From positions 26,718,645 to 26,782,644 of the forward strand of contig LS997565.1 of the NCBI GenBank assembly GCA_000469685.2: DNA of 64,000 nt. The letters are read 5' to 3'. The position numbers were made by a program, and so were the translations under genes. How positions within the stretch are numbered: the first letter of the stretch is position 1; every line of letters starts with the position of its first letter. Of the stretch, positions 51,513-61,699 are shown piece after piece. The stretch comes from Haemonchus contortus (lineage: Eukaryota > Nematoda > Chromadorea > Rhabditida > Trichostrongylidae). Below the pieces are notes generated by a model. That model was not told where the DNA came from, searched no databases, and was given only the letters and a program-made list of their open reading frames with translations.

Positions 51513-52252
51513 CGTAGTACATACTCGGCGCCAGTAATACCTATAATCTCATCTCACCATATACATACACAGTTTAGCACGACTCCATGGGTAGCCAGCC
51601 CCATTAACACTTCTTTTTGATTGTACTAATAATCACTTATTACCGTAACCCAATTACCGTATATCATTGGCGTCAATTGATCTTACTACCTTCCTTGCAT
51701 GTGTACTGTCATCATGCTTTTGTTTTTTCTTCGATCTGTTTAACCACGGCGCTACAGTAATACTACCGTAATCTGCCGGTCGATTGGGTATACGGCAGTT
51801 TCGCACGTGTTGCGTGTTAGTAGTATTACGTTTGTGCATCTCAAGCATTTCCATCCTTCCATTCTCCGTCCGTCGTTTATCATGTTGTTGTGTATTTGAG
51901 ATATTTAGTGCTTTAGACTTCTTCTCGTGCGGAAGTGCATGTACACGTGGTTGTTTCTCCGCACAGGACCCACCCATTTCTCATGATACTCTGTATTTAA
52001 GCCGCCACTATGTGGTCTCTCTTTCCTCTCTTATCACATCACATTCGTTTCTACCATTTATTATTCTCATTCATCGTATATTCCCTGTGAGGATTGTGCT
52101 ATAATTTGTGCGTATGTCTCTTAGATCTACTCACGTCGATCAATAATTTAGTGTGCTACATACAATTGATTATGTTTAATAAGTGCGTTCATTTATTCGT
52201 TCATCAGTTCCTGTTCTAATCATGATTTGATTGTGACTTCCTTGTCTTTTTT

Positions 52253-52260
52253 TGTACATA
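52253..52260 (+). promoter_or_regulatory. PUF-binding element TGTACATA in the 3' UTR
   Basis: An exact match to the TGTANATA Pumilio/FBF consensus about 90 bases upstream of the polyadenylation signal. The sequence alone does not show that it is bound. Confidence 0.4.
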
Positions 52261-52348
52261 CGATGATATACATATTATATTCATAAGTATACGATGATCG
52301 AAATCATTCTGTTCCATAATACAACAGTTGTGTTATGTAACCAAAGCC

Positions 52349-52354
52349 AATAAA
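52349..52354 (+). terminator. polyadenylation signal AATAAA of the ZMIZ gene
   Basis: A canonical hexamer follows a T-rich 3' UTR, with A-rich DNA just downstream. It is the first convincing signal after the stop codon that I noticed. Confidence 0.6.
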
Positions 52355-52370
52355 ATTACGCAAAATACGA

Positions 52371-54055
52371 AAATTACCTTATCTTTTCGGCATCCGAGCT
52401 TTCTACCGGGAGGTAAATTCGAAGTCATGGGATCCGAAATTAAGATGATGGTATCCAGAAGTGGCCCGGCCAGGCAACTTTTGTATACATAGTTGTGCCA
52501 ATTGCATTTTTCCGATGTGCTTGCTAATTCAAAACTAATGTCTAAAAGGCACTAGGTGAACAAGAAGGGAGGAGCAGAAAAGGAACTGTTTATTTTGGGG
52601 TGTCAAAAATTGACGAGGTGAAAATTGATCTTGCTCGTGCAGTGGCAGCGATCGCCTGATAATGTTACAGGTGGACTGGAGCATCGGACGGATTTCAACG
52701 TCCCGTGAACGAGTGAAACAGTAATCCCCTAGTGCCCCACCTACCACCCCGTGGACTTCATCCGGGGTACCTTTTTGTTGCATGTCTAATGACGGGTGTT
52801 TGGAGGCGTTCCAGAGTGTTTTCGGGTTACTATGTAACACATTCACAGGGCGATAAAATCCGTCTTGTGACCGTGGCAGGATGAAGAATTTTCCACAAGT
52901 TACTGTCAAAGTCCTGAGCTGATCTTTTCTCAGCGCTGCTCACTACGCAAACGTACCCCTACGTGGAAAACCAGCAAGAACACGGTGCTGTGTGTGGAGG
53001 AAGCCGTAAAGCAGCATATTGTTAGGGAGCATAGCATAGTGGTAACTGAGGCTAGTCTGCTTTCTGTAATCTACGAGCATTTCACACCAGTCGCCACAAA
53101 TGTGATGAACCTCGGTTTGAAATTTCTCATAAATTTCTCACGGCATATCGGCATATAAAATAGCATAACGCACATTCGGCTGCATCGTTATCACTTCTTC
53201 TCGCTGCCATTCTTCTACAGGAAGCGTGCTCACAATGCCGCGATGCCTTGTCGCTCGTTACCACACTCTAGACTCGGCTAAAAAGTTACCGTAATTGAGG
53301 GACAAAGATCAGACGTTTTAGTGCGGCCTCTGATGGGAATCGGCAGGCTTGGCCAGAAATCAGCTTGTTGGATGAGGGTGTCCCCTTTGCTCAAGTTCCT
53401 GTTGTCCGTTTATTAGGACTGCGGTTGAGTTCGTTTAGTTGCGTACAGTGAACCCCGGTACATTACGTCCAACTTCCTGCGTCCTGAACCAAGGACCATG
53501 ACACGCTCGGGGAAATATTCGCCTACCAAATGGTGGAGGGGTAAGGTGTCGCTCTGCCACATGTTTTCGCCACTACCATCGAATGCCGGCTTGTATGTTC
53601 TGAAATCTCTCTAACGTTTTCTACCGCTCTACGAAACTTGCTTTGAGGTCTTTATCATTCTTCTTTACAAGTATCTATATAATATGTACATATATGTGCA
53701 CTGGTGTCCTAAATTTATGGGCGACAAATTTCAGAAACCCCTAAGGTAGAAATAATTAACGGAATTCACTCCATTCGCTATTAGTTAGTTGCCAGAGTAG
53801 GTTTTCTTGCACTATTCCCAGTTACTGAAGTGAGACCCCAATATCATTTAGAAAGTGGAGGCTGGTCCAGCCACTTGCAATCATTTGCATGCGAGAGGCA
53901 GAAGAACATAGTAAAATTCTCCGTGGTTTCAATATTGACTCTACAGAAGGCTATTAAACGACACCTAGAAGCACAATCAAACAGACTGGGAAGCACTAGA
54001 AAATCTGGAGGTCTCAAAGATTGGACTACTCAAAGAGTTCGCTTGCGAGCCGATG
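52371..54055. other. intergenic, no gene recognised
   Basis: A 124-codon minus-strand frame at 52535-52909 is the longest. Its translation has no family motif I can name, and it lies just downstream of the ZMIZ 3' UTR. It could be a transposon fragment or a chance frame. No RNA gene is visible. Confidence 0.4.
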
Positions 54056-54130
54056 AGGCAGGGGTAGCCTAGGGTATAAGAGTGTAGGCTCACGTCTGCA
54101 CTTAGGGAGAGCGCGGGTACGATACCTGCC
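54056..54130 (+). repeat. tRNA-like head preceding the LINE
   Basis: A TAGCCTAGGG A-box-like stretch near 54066 and GGGTACGATACC, one base off a B-box, near 54114 have tRNA-like spacing. A LINE open frame begins about 100 bases further on. It could be a degenerate tRNA-derived internal promoter or the relic of a SINE. Confidence 0.35.
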
Positions 54131-54232
54131 GAAGCAACTTCATGCTTTGCACAAATTGCAAAATTGCTATCGGTACCAGCGTCAGGCCATGGTTGACAGG
54201 CCGGCTGATGGAGAAACCTAACCGCAACAATC

Positions 54233-55080
54233 ATGGCTGAAGTTTCGAAAAGCATCGATGAAAGAGCTACCATATCACGCGGAGGTAGCGCTCATGACTC
54301 CTGCCCGTGTTCTGTGGACAGTATGGGAGGGCTACCGGGAAGTGAACGACCTCAGACAAAGATGTTATTTCGAGTTGGAACATTGAACGAGGGATTGGCT
54401 ACTGAAAAGTCCCGAGAGGTCGCCCATCTTATAAGGCGCAAGAAGATCCGAGTCCTACGCCTTCAGGAAACCCGCTCTAAAGGAGCAAAGGCCAGGGAAC
54501 TCGAAAAGGACGGCGAGCTCTTCAAAAGAGAAGACTCCAAACGAAATGGGATGGTATTAGCAGCGGTGAAGTCCATCAAAGACTCTGTCTGTAGGATCAG
54601 CAGTCGAATCATGGCTGTGCTGTGGCGATAGTTACGAAGGAGGGGTACTGAACAGTAATATCCGGGTACGCACCACAGACCGAAAAAAAGGAAAAAGAGG
54701 AAGGGGGACTGGAAAGGATTGGTTCACGGAGGTAGAGGAATAAAAGTCAGAAACGAAGATGGAGAGAGGGTCTTCGATCCGGTCATAGCCCAGGACTTGA
54801 TAGTCTGTAGCACCTTCCTCGCGAAAAGAAAGTCTCATCAGGTAGCCTGCAACAGTGGAGGGGAAGAAACAGAAGTAGATCATTTGCTCATTAGACGCTG
54901 TCCTTCATAACTGCAAAGCGCATCAAGATACTGCCTGCAAAAGATATGGCTCCACAGCGCAGGCCTCTCCTAGCAGACATAGCCACTGATCTTTCCAAGA
55001 AATCAAGGTCAGAACGAAGCGGAGGATCCCGTGGTGGAAGCCGCAAGGAGTCGAAAGGGAACATCTTAAATAGAAGATAC
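54233..55080 (+). pseudogene. RTE LINE endonuclease domain, broken
   Basis: The first frame (ATG at 54233, stop near 54631) has the APE blocks RVGTLN and LQETRSKGAKARELEKDG, then SKRNGM and SRIMAV. After the stop a short GYAPQ block jumps directly to a HGGRG-IKVRNEDGERV block. The central part of the domain, normally carrying the DxN catalytic motif, is therefore deleted. Later blocks FLAKRKSHQVACNSGG, EVDHLLIRR and APQRRPLLAD follow in shifted frames. The catalytic glutamate of QET is present, but the domain as a whole cannot be active. Confidence 0.8.
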
Positions 55081-55147
55081 TAGAAGCTGGAGTTCCAGAT
55101 CACGAAGGGACGATCCAGTAAACCTTGCGATGTGCAAATCAAACGCT

Positions 55148-55605
55148 GAGGGAGGGAGGGGGGAAGGGGAAGGGGGGAGCTCGGGGTGTGGTGCGATTCA
55201 CGCGTCAATATAATGAGGTCATCGTACAAAATGCACTAAAACAGCATGCCTACCATCAAAACGGAAGAAATAAGGACTTATAAGTATAATAAGTAAAGGA
55301 ATGACCAACTATGCGTGTTTATGTGTTTAAAGAAGGATTGCATCTTCTAGGATCAAAGAATTTGAAGTTATTCTTATTTTGAACGTTTGACAGGTAAATT
55401 GTTGACATATGAGGTGAATTCTCAATTTCGAGGGGGCTTTTTTGCCATAGTAAAGAGATTTGCTCTATTCATGGTGAAGTCGTGGACTACTGCGAATTTA
55501 TTTGGTCCATCTCAACAGAAAGGTACTGAAACGATGCTGTGTGCGCGAAGAGCTCTAATGGGGTCACGCGTGAATCGCGCGCTCCCCACGGACCATTTAA
55601 AGCCG
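55148..55605. mobile_element. MITE-like insertion inside the LINE
   Basis: LINE similarity stops near 55148 and resumes around 55600. At the borders an imperfect inverted repeat is visible: GTGCGATTCACGCGTCA (about 55189-55205) against TCACGCGTGAATCGCGCGCT (55564-55583). A G-rich run lies on the left. A 98-codon frame inside (55387-55683) runs from the insertion into LINE sequence and has no motif. The exact ends are uncertain. Confidence 0.55.
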
Positions 55606-57330
55606 TCCGAAGGAAAGGGACATGAGCTTCAGAATACCTTGCTGCCTACAAAAGTTCCGAGAGGCTATCAAAGGCTGCTGTAGCAAATGTAAAGAATACG
55701 GGGAGGAATTTTGTTTTCTGGCTGGCGATAGCACTTCACCGAGACACTCAGGACATCAAGGGACTAAAGTCCATTAGAAAAAGCGAGAGTACAATCCTGG
55801 TGGTGAGGTCAAACGTAGGTGGAGGGAATACTTCGACATGCTCCTTAGCGAAGAATTCGCACGAAAAACTGTTCCCAATTAGGGGTAATGACTGGTCCCG
55901 TAAAACTCTGGACAGAGGATGGGCTGCGTAGAGCAATAAGAAAGATGAGGGTCGGTAAGGCAACTGGTCCGGATGGAGTACCGATCGAGACATGGAAAAC
56001 GCTCGATGATCATGGGATAAATTGACTTACCCGATCCCTGAACACTGTAATCATTGGAAGAACCCTAGATACAAGGAGGAGCAGTACTATCGTTCCCATC
56101 TTCAAGCAAAAGAGAGACGCAATAGGGTGTTCTACGGGGATCAGGTTGACTGCTCACACTATGAAACTGTACGGGCGATTTGCTCACTTAGGATTGACCG
56201 AGTTCGCCTGAATGTCGCAGAAGCAATAGGCATCATGACAGAAAGTTCTACAACAGGCGTTATCTTCATAGTCAAACTAGTCAGACAAGTGAGGGGGAAA
56301 TATAGGAAAGAGCATAGACATTGTTACCTAGCTTTCCTCGATCTGGAGAAGGCTTTCTGTCGTCCAGAAGGTCTTACAGAGAGCGCTCCGGAAGCGAAAC
56401 GTTCCAGAATATCTGATTCCAGTGGTCAAGGACATGTACGATGGGTGTACGATACGCACTACGGCCTGATCGAGGCAATTGACGGTTGGCCTTAATTAGG
56501 GATCAGCTCTGAGCCAGTTCCCCTTTTTGCTTAGAATGGACGAAGCTCATGGATTGTCCATGAGGACCGTCTATGCTGACAACATCACTCTGATAGCGGA
56601 GAGCAAAGATGAATTTGAGGACAAGCTCGAGAAAGGCTGGCGAAGAGGGGGCTAAGGCTGAACGTGAAGAAGATCGAATCCTTCAGCTCCGATGAGTTCA
56701 CGGAGTCAATCATTGAGAAGTCATCGAAAAGTTTCAGGGTTTCCGATACTCAGGGATTGATCTAGCCGCTGATGGTAGCGTGGACCAGGCCGTAAAAAGT
56801 CGAATAAGCGCGGCATGAATGAAATGGAAGGATTCGACCAGTATCCTCCCCGACCGTCGGTGCTCCTGGACTCTCAAAAAAGGTAGTCAGGCCCACAATG
56901 CTCTACGGCAGCGAGAGAAAGAGAGTGCTCTTGGCCCGTAAGTGAAAACCATGAATGACAGGTTCGCTCGGCTGAAATGATAATTCTCAGATGGGCCTGC
57001 GGTTGGACGCGGCTGGATTGGACCAGAAATAAAGACGTCAGGGCGGCTATGCAAAGAGGTCCAGTCCGATTGAATTTGTGAGAGGAGCGCCTGCGGTGGC
57101 TCGGGCATGTTTTAAGAAGACCACAGAGAAGTCCGAGAAGGCAGGCCACTGGAGTTTGAGGCTCAGGATAAGCGACCACGAGGAGCTTCAAAGAAGAGAT
57201 GGCGGGACGTGATCAAGAAGGACCTTGCCGAAGCTAAGGGAACGGGAGAAGATGCTGAAGTTAAAAAAATTGAGACGACCGACTAGGACAGTGGACCCTG
57301 CGACGGCGCGGATTTAACGCTAGGAAGAAG
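55600..57330 (+). pseudogene. RTE LINE reverse transcriptase and C-terminal domain, broken
   Basis: Recognisable blocks are EYFDMLLSEEFA (near 55830), KMRVGKATGPDGVPIETWK (near 55950), TVIIGRTL...IVPIFKQKRDA, LAFLDLEKAF (56328-56357) and VYADNITLIAESKDEFEDKL (from 56570). The catalytic aspartate of motif A is present at 56340-56342. In the YADD box (56573-56584) the second aspartate is asparagine. Frameshifts occur between blocks. The last part carries the LRWLGHV and RRWRDVIKKDLAEA blocks of RTE C-termini. The copy is inactive. Confidence 0.82.
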
Positions 57331-57341
57331 AAAAAGAAGTT

Positions 57342-59440
57342 TGCAAGATGATCGTGATCCATGAAAAGCAAGGTAATTGAACAGGGCTTACTGAAGTTGT
57401 CGATGTGGCGAATAGCCAAGCAGAAGCTTCACTGTCATACCTATAGTGTGCAACAATGCAACTTTATCCCCTATCTTAACACATAGCGTTTACTTAAATA
57501 ATGCAGAATGTTACTAACTCACTCGAGAGGGGACACGCATACCTTTATCGATTTTGCGACAAGATTTGTTTTCAGGACAAAAGCAATCATCCACGAATAA
57601 AACGATCACGGTGTGGATTGAAACATCGATGGTGCAATCTTTCATAAAAAAGTTGTTACAAGGACGGCAAAATGATATTTAGTGAGAGAATTCCGATCAA
57701 AGGTAGGAGGCCGTTGAGAAAGTTGTGCACTTAGAGAGTATAGTGTATACTGAAGCATTAGTTTGACTTCGCTTCCTGAAACAGCCTGTGGTCCCTTCAG
57801 AAGGACACTCTAGATCACAGAGGCAATCTCGCTCAAGAGTGGTGCCGACGAAAGCTGCCTAACTTCATTATCATGAAGAATGGCCATCTTGCTCCTCAGA
57901 TCTTAAGCACTTGGCTTTCACGTATGATTCCCGTATGGTCCTTGATCAGAAGAGGGCCTGTCGAGCTTGCAGTCTCTGTTTGGAGTCCTTAAAAGTAAGA
58001 CTCGAGAAGGACATAGAAGAAATAATAGATGGTACTTGCGTGCAACGTACGAGGAGTGCGAGAACAGACCGTGGGCTTCTATTCCTACCGAAGAAGGATA
58101 TTTTGGAGGATGATTGTAGCTGGTTATTGCAGATAATGTAAGCAAACGAATGAACAAAATTCGTTGTCATTTTCGGCCTCGATGCTTGAAATACATTCCG
58201 ATGAATAGGCGACCATAATATTGGGACACCCTGTATAAGTAATACTTCAACTGCACATCTGCTGAAGTAGACCCTACCCGTGGGAGTAGCGTTCTAGGAT
58301 CGAGGATTCGTAACACGATTCCACAGAAGCCTATAAATCAGAGGAAAGTCGTAGATATTAGCGAGATCCTTTTTTCTTTGAAATTTCATAACACAGTTCA
58401 GAACCGTTTCAGAATTCGGAAAAACAAGTAGTTGGAGGTTGTCGAGGCGAGGAAATTCAAATATATGTGGCAGGCAGGCGACTACCGAGTGAAGAGGCGG
58501 ACAGAAATTCGATTCGTGCCTTTATTCACAAATGTTCTGTAATTCGAAAAAGAACATGGATAGAAACTATCGAAGATAAGGGGTCAAGTCTTGAGAATGG
58601 CTAAGCATGCACAAAGGTGGACTGATCTGAAAATTAAAATTCACAGCTTTGTTCAAAAACGTCCTTTGTTGCTATATGCGCATTAGCCCGCTTGAGCCCA
58701 AACAACCAAGTTTTACCTCGACTACGATAGTTGTTTTTGTTGTGCATGAGCCACTAGTCAATTATTCGATTTGTTTTGTAGAAGTTTTTTTCGAATACTT
58801 TATTTCCCTGACCCTGTTAACTCCTTATCGTCCGCCTCATTTTTGTTTGCTTGATGAGCATATGCAAGTGGTAGGTAGTTCCTTTAACTTCCGAAATTTA
58901 GTACGAAATGATTATCGCGGAAAGGCCGCGATTCCTCAGATGTTTCAGAATTGAGCTATATTGAAAACAAGAAGATTTCCCATAGTCCCGCAATGAATGT
59001 TGCTCTTCACAGAATGTTTTTATCGGCAGAGATTCCGTATAAAAAGCGAGCGATCGTATTGAAATCGTACTTTTTTCCTTTTTCTCCTTGTCTCTAGATA
59101 CTCCTCCGTATTTCTTCGAATGAAGTGAGAAAAGGCTTTTTACCTTTCATCTTGTCATCTACGAACGTGGTTTTTCCCTTTTCCCATAGCGGTTGTTGTT
59201 TTTCATCGCAGGGCATTTATTTTGTTCTCGCATAAATATATAAAGGTTTAATTAGTCATGTTTGAGAGTTTGAACGACAATCGGCAAGAGCCCGCGTGGC
59301 ACTATTGGTAGAGGAAGAGAACCAAACAATTTCATGGTGCATCCAGTCCACTAGGAAAAGATCCGGGAACAGGTATGATTTTATTTCATGGCTGATGTTT
59401 TTCTGTGCGATTGTGGCGAGTTCTTCTTTTCTCTCATTGA
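57342..59440. other. intergenic DNA, possible 5' LTR at its right end
   Basis: No gene is recognised in 57342-58600; short frames overlap on both strands at 57911-58170. The right part (about 58620-59260) has a TATAAAAAG box at 59038-59046, a pyrimidine-rich stretch after it and an A/T-rich end. It lies directly upstream of the BEL/Pao gag frame and may be that element's LTR. A TGGCACTATTGG at 59296-59307 could be part of a primer-binding site. No matching second LTR was found. Confidence 0.35.
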
Positions 59441-60060
59441 TTGCGAGGAATGGCTGAACAAATTAAGTTGAATTCACTAAAGGGACCCCTCACTGGATAT
59501 TCTAACATATTGAATCAGACCATTTCGAAAATTTCTGATGCAGTTGAAGAAGAAAACTCTCCTAGGTCATCCGAAATAGAGTCTAACATAAGTATGGCGA
59601 ACTGCAAGTCCACTAACAACCGAACAAGGAACTCAGGTTGATGGATATATAGAAAATACCCTCAGTCTACTCAAGAAAGCGCACACTTCAAGTACGCGCA
59701 AAGGGACTGGAACAACTCCCACAAGAGCCGAATGAAGCAGTGGCACCGCTTCAAAGGGTGAAAGTCGAGCTACCGGCGGTCGCTATTCCTATTTTCAGTG
59801 GTAGGCTGAGTGAATTCGGAAATTTGGGCTCTTTTTGTGCAAACGTGCATAATCAAAGGCCTTCGAATTTACAGAAATTCAATTACTTATCAGGAAGCCT
59901 AAGGGGGGAGGCGAAGGAAGTAGTGAAACGTTACACTGTAACCGAAGAGAACTACAACATGGCTGTGGGAGCAGTCCAAACGAAATTTATTTAGTTGATC
60001 TATGATCTCCAAGTGCGTTTAGAGAGAGTCACAGCAAAGGACACCCACATTGGCGAGCAC
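59441..60060 (+). pseudogene. BEL/Pao retrotransposon gag, frameshifted
   Basis: The N-terminal frame (59441-59641) encodes a hydrophilic coiled-coil-like segment ending in a stop. The reading continues in another frame and then in the frame 59740-59994. That last frame carries the DUF1759 gag core of BEL/Pao elements: VKVELPAVAIPIFSG, LGSFCANVHNQ, LQKFNYLSGSLRGEAKEVV and VTEENYNMAV. It stops at 59994, well before zinc knuckles or protease. No pol domain follows, so the element is deleted or truncated. Confidence 0.85.
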
Positions 60061-60222
60061 GAAGATTATTAGAGTATCTGATTGCTCTAACCACACAGCT
60101 TGAGCAAAGAGAAGTCGCGAAATAATCGCCCATTTGGTACCCCAACCGGTCAAAGCTTCATCACGCCAATCGATTGGATACAACCATAACAAACCCAAAT
60201 AGACCCGATCACAAAAAAAACC

Positions 60223-60238
60223 AAGAAAAAGAAAAAAG
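60223..60238 (+). other. polypurine tract, possible PPT
   Basis: AAGAAAAAGAAAAAAG precedes a block with LTR-like features. If it is a plus-strand primer site, the block to its right is a 3' LTR of the gag-containing element. This is inferred from position only. Confidence 0.35.
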
Positions 60239-60800
60239 TATACAATGCAAAAAAAACTTTCTCCAGATATTTCAGATTGATAAGAGTTATAAACTCGTTT
60301 TTCAGAGCTGTTCATTTCTTACAACATTAAAACACAATACAACCATTGTTGTGATAACCAGTGTCGCGGTTAGACCGCGATCCTTGCAATCCATCGTTCC
60401 CATGGCTTCAAATTCATCGTTCCCAGAGCTTTAACATTCTCATCTGATTAGAGCTTTGTTTTGCCGGGAATGTTTCTGTATTCAGCGCTTATCAGCTAGA
60501 TCTTGTGAGGCAAATGCCAGCGACCGTATAAGTACGCTGGCATGCGCTGAGACCTTAGTTCTTCTTCGTAGATGCTTGCGCCCGACGTATTTTGCGCCTC
60601 ATCATATACTCCTTTGTAGCTTCATATATTCCTTTGTAGCTTCATATATTCCCTTGTAGCTTCATTGTATTACACATTGCGCTTTATACTAAATTCCTTT
60701 GTAGCCTCTTTGTATTGCACGTATGCTCATTTATGGTGTCTTCTCATTATAATGCCTTCCTTTAGTTCTCGATTGGTGAGATCTCCATTTATTATTGTGG
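60239..60800 (+). repeat. LTR-like block with hairpins and a 20-bp tandem repeat
   Basis: Between a polypurine tract and a TGGCGC (60798-60803), which could begin a primer-binding site, lies non-coding DNA. It holds a CGCGGT-TAG-ACCGCG hairpin (60365-60379), a 9-bp inverted repeat around a TATAAG box (60514-60543) and a 20-bp tandem repeat (60602-60663). It fits either a 3' LTR of the gag element to its left or a 5' LTR of the element to its right. TG...CA ends are not certain. Confidence 0.4.
60602..60663 (+). repeat. 20-bp tandem repeat, three copies
   Basis: The unit TTCATATATTCCTTTGTAGC is repeated about three times with one or two changes. A further diverged TTCCTTTGTAGCCTC lies at about 60692-60706. 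Confidence 0.85.
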
Positions 60801-60967
60801 CGCACAAATTGAATCACCGAAGTTATTTTAACCAGAATGACAACAAAAAATTAATATCGAATACCTGGAGACCCAAAGAAATTCCACTCCACGACATTAT
60901 AACAAAATCAACCCTTTAAAAGCGTCCCAGTCCTGCTACCCAACAGTATTACTGCGATTCTACTACA

Positions 60968-61228
60968 ATGTCCTCTAACGACCGACCTTCTGCAACGTCA
61001 GCCAACGACCGGACGTCTTCGCCCGTCCCTAACATCGACGCACCCGCAACATATGTGGATCGAGCCTCGTCACCGGTCAATTTATTCGCAGAAGATTATC
61101 TGAGGAACCTTCTAGAGTATGAAGAAGGCCTATCCATCGCATTCGCCAGGATCCACAACCTAGAAGGACGACTTGCCGAATGCATGCGTGCGGCGTGGCG
61201 GGACGAAGGTTTTCGCAGAGAACAATGA
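60968..61228 (+). CDS. small coiled-coil ORF 1 of a retroelement-like locus
   Basis: The frame of 86 codons starts in a plausible context (TACTACAATGTCC). The N-terminal half is Ser/Thr/Pro-rich with a repeated NDRxS...SSPV pattern (residues 4-38). Residues 40-75 form a predicted helix with hydrophobic spacing. Residues 55-72, LSIAFARIHNLEGRLAEC, share a pattern with the next ORF. A polyadenylation signal lies at 61277-61282, 49 bases after the stop. I recognise no family. Its place between an LTR-like block and an envelope-like remnant suggests a retroelement accessory gene. A host gene is possible but less likely. Confidence 0.5.
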   Translation: MSSNDRPSATSANDRTSSPVPNIDAPATYVDRASSPVNLFAEDYLRNLLEYEEGLSIAFARIHNLEGRLAECMRAAWRDEGFRREQ

Positions 61229-61276
61229 AACATCGAGATAACATTAATTCAACATTAATTGCTTATGAAACGTCTC

Positions 61277-61282
61277 AATAAA
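61277..61282 (+). terminator. polyadenylation signal after small ORF 1
   Basis: AATAAA, followed by T-rich DNA around 61285-61360. Another AATAAA at 61379-61384 lies just upstream of the next ORF. Confidence 0.5.
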
Positions 61283-61400
61283 GTCATTTTTCTCTTAAGC
61301 TATTTGCTCGAAAAAAAGCTATTACCCTTCATTATCTCAAAAAAAACTTTTTTTCTCAATTTTAAAATTTAAATTTACAATAAATAATACTTCGTTTAGC

Positions 61401-61604
61401 ATGGAGAGAGTGGCTCGAGAAACGCGTCGTCAACCAACAATATTCGACCAAATCGAACAGCACGACCGAATCGTACGACGACAACTACGTTTCCTCTACG
61501 CGAGCTTGCTCTCCATGGAGCGACGGATGCAAGAACTAGAGCATCTCATCGTGTGGGGCCGGTGGCCCATCAACAATCAACCCCCCCCCCCCCCTCCCCA
61601 ATGA
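61401..61604 (+). CDS. small coiled-coil ORF 2, paralogous motif to ORF 1
   Basis: The frame of 67 codons has its ATG two bases after a TTTAG (61395-61399) that could be a splice acceptor. It is basic and helical. Residues 29-46, LRFLYASLLSMERRMQEL, align without gaps with residues 55-72 of ORF 1, sharing L-x3-[FY]-A-x-[IL]-x2-[LM]-E-x-R-[LM]-x-E. A run of six prolines near the C-terminus is encoded by a C tract at 61581-61594. An AATAAA lies at 61683-61688. The family is unknown; role inferred only from its neighbours. Confidence 0.5.
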   Translation: MERVARETRRQPTIFDQIEQHDRIVRRQLRFLYASLLSMERRMQELEHLIVWGRWPINNQPPPPPPQ

Positions 61605-61682
61605 GAAAGGGGATGAAACCGAAAAGCAAGATCAGTCAAGTCAAAGATGTTGAAACTATAGATGTTAATTATTCAAATTGCG

Positions 61683-61688
61683 AATAAA
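61683..61688 (+). terminator. polyadenylation signal after small ORF 2
   Basis: AATAAA 79 bases after the stop codon of small ORF 2, just before the A-rich tract. Confidence 0.45.
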
Positions 61689-61699
61689 CTTTGATAGAA

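Larger units (their letters stand above)
51180..52370 (+). other. 3' UTR of the ZMIZ gene
   Basis: It runs from the stop (51177-51179) to just past an AATAAA at 52349-52354. It is T-rich and contains a TA/CATA microsatellite at about 51464-51510. The end is inferred from the polyadenylation signal; no nearer strong signal was noticed. Confidence 0.6.
54056..57341 (+). mobile_element. RTE-type non-LTR retrotransposon, decayed
   Basis: In order there are an AP-endonuclease region (54350-55000), an insertion (about 55148-55600), a reverse transcriptase region (55600-56800) and a C-terminal domain with RLRWLGHV-like and arginine-rich blocks. It ends near GGAAGAAGAAAAAGAAG at 57341. The short 3' tail and the domain order suit the RTE clade. 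Multiple frameshifts and stops break every domain. It lies downstream of and in the same direction as the ZMIZ gene, with no sign of co-transcription. Confidence 0.85.

Noticed and set aside
52535..52909. 124-codon minus-strand frame as a gene convergent to ZMIZ
   Set aside because: No family motif, no upstream exons, and no polyadenylation signal placed for it. Left as unassigned.
56874..57191. 105-codon minus-strand frame
   Set aside because: Antisense shadow of the LINE C-terminal domain.
60602..60663. CRISPR-like array
   Set aside because: The 20-base units are head-to-tail without spacers, and the context is a eukaryotic retroelement.
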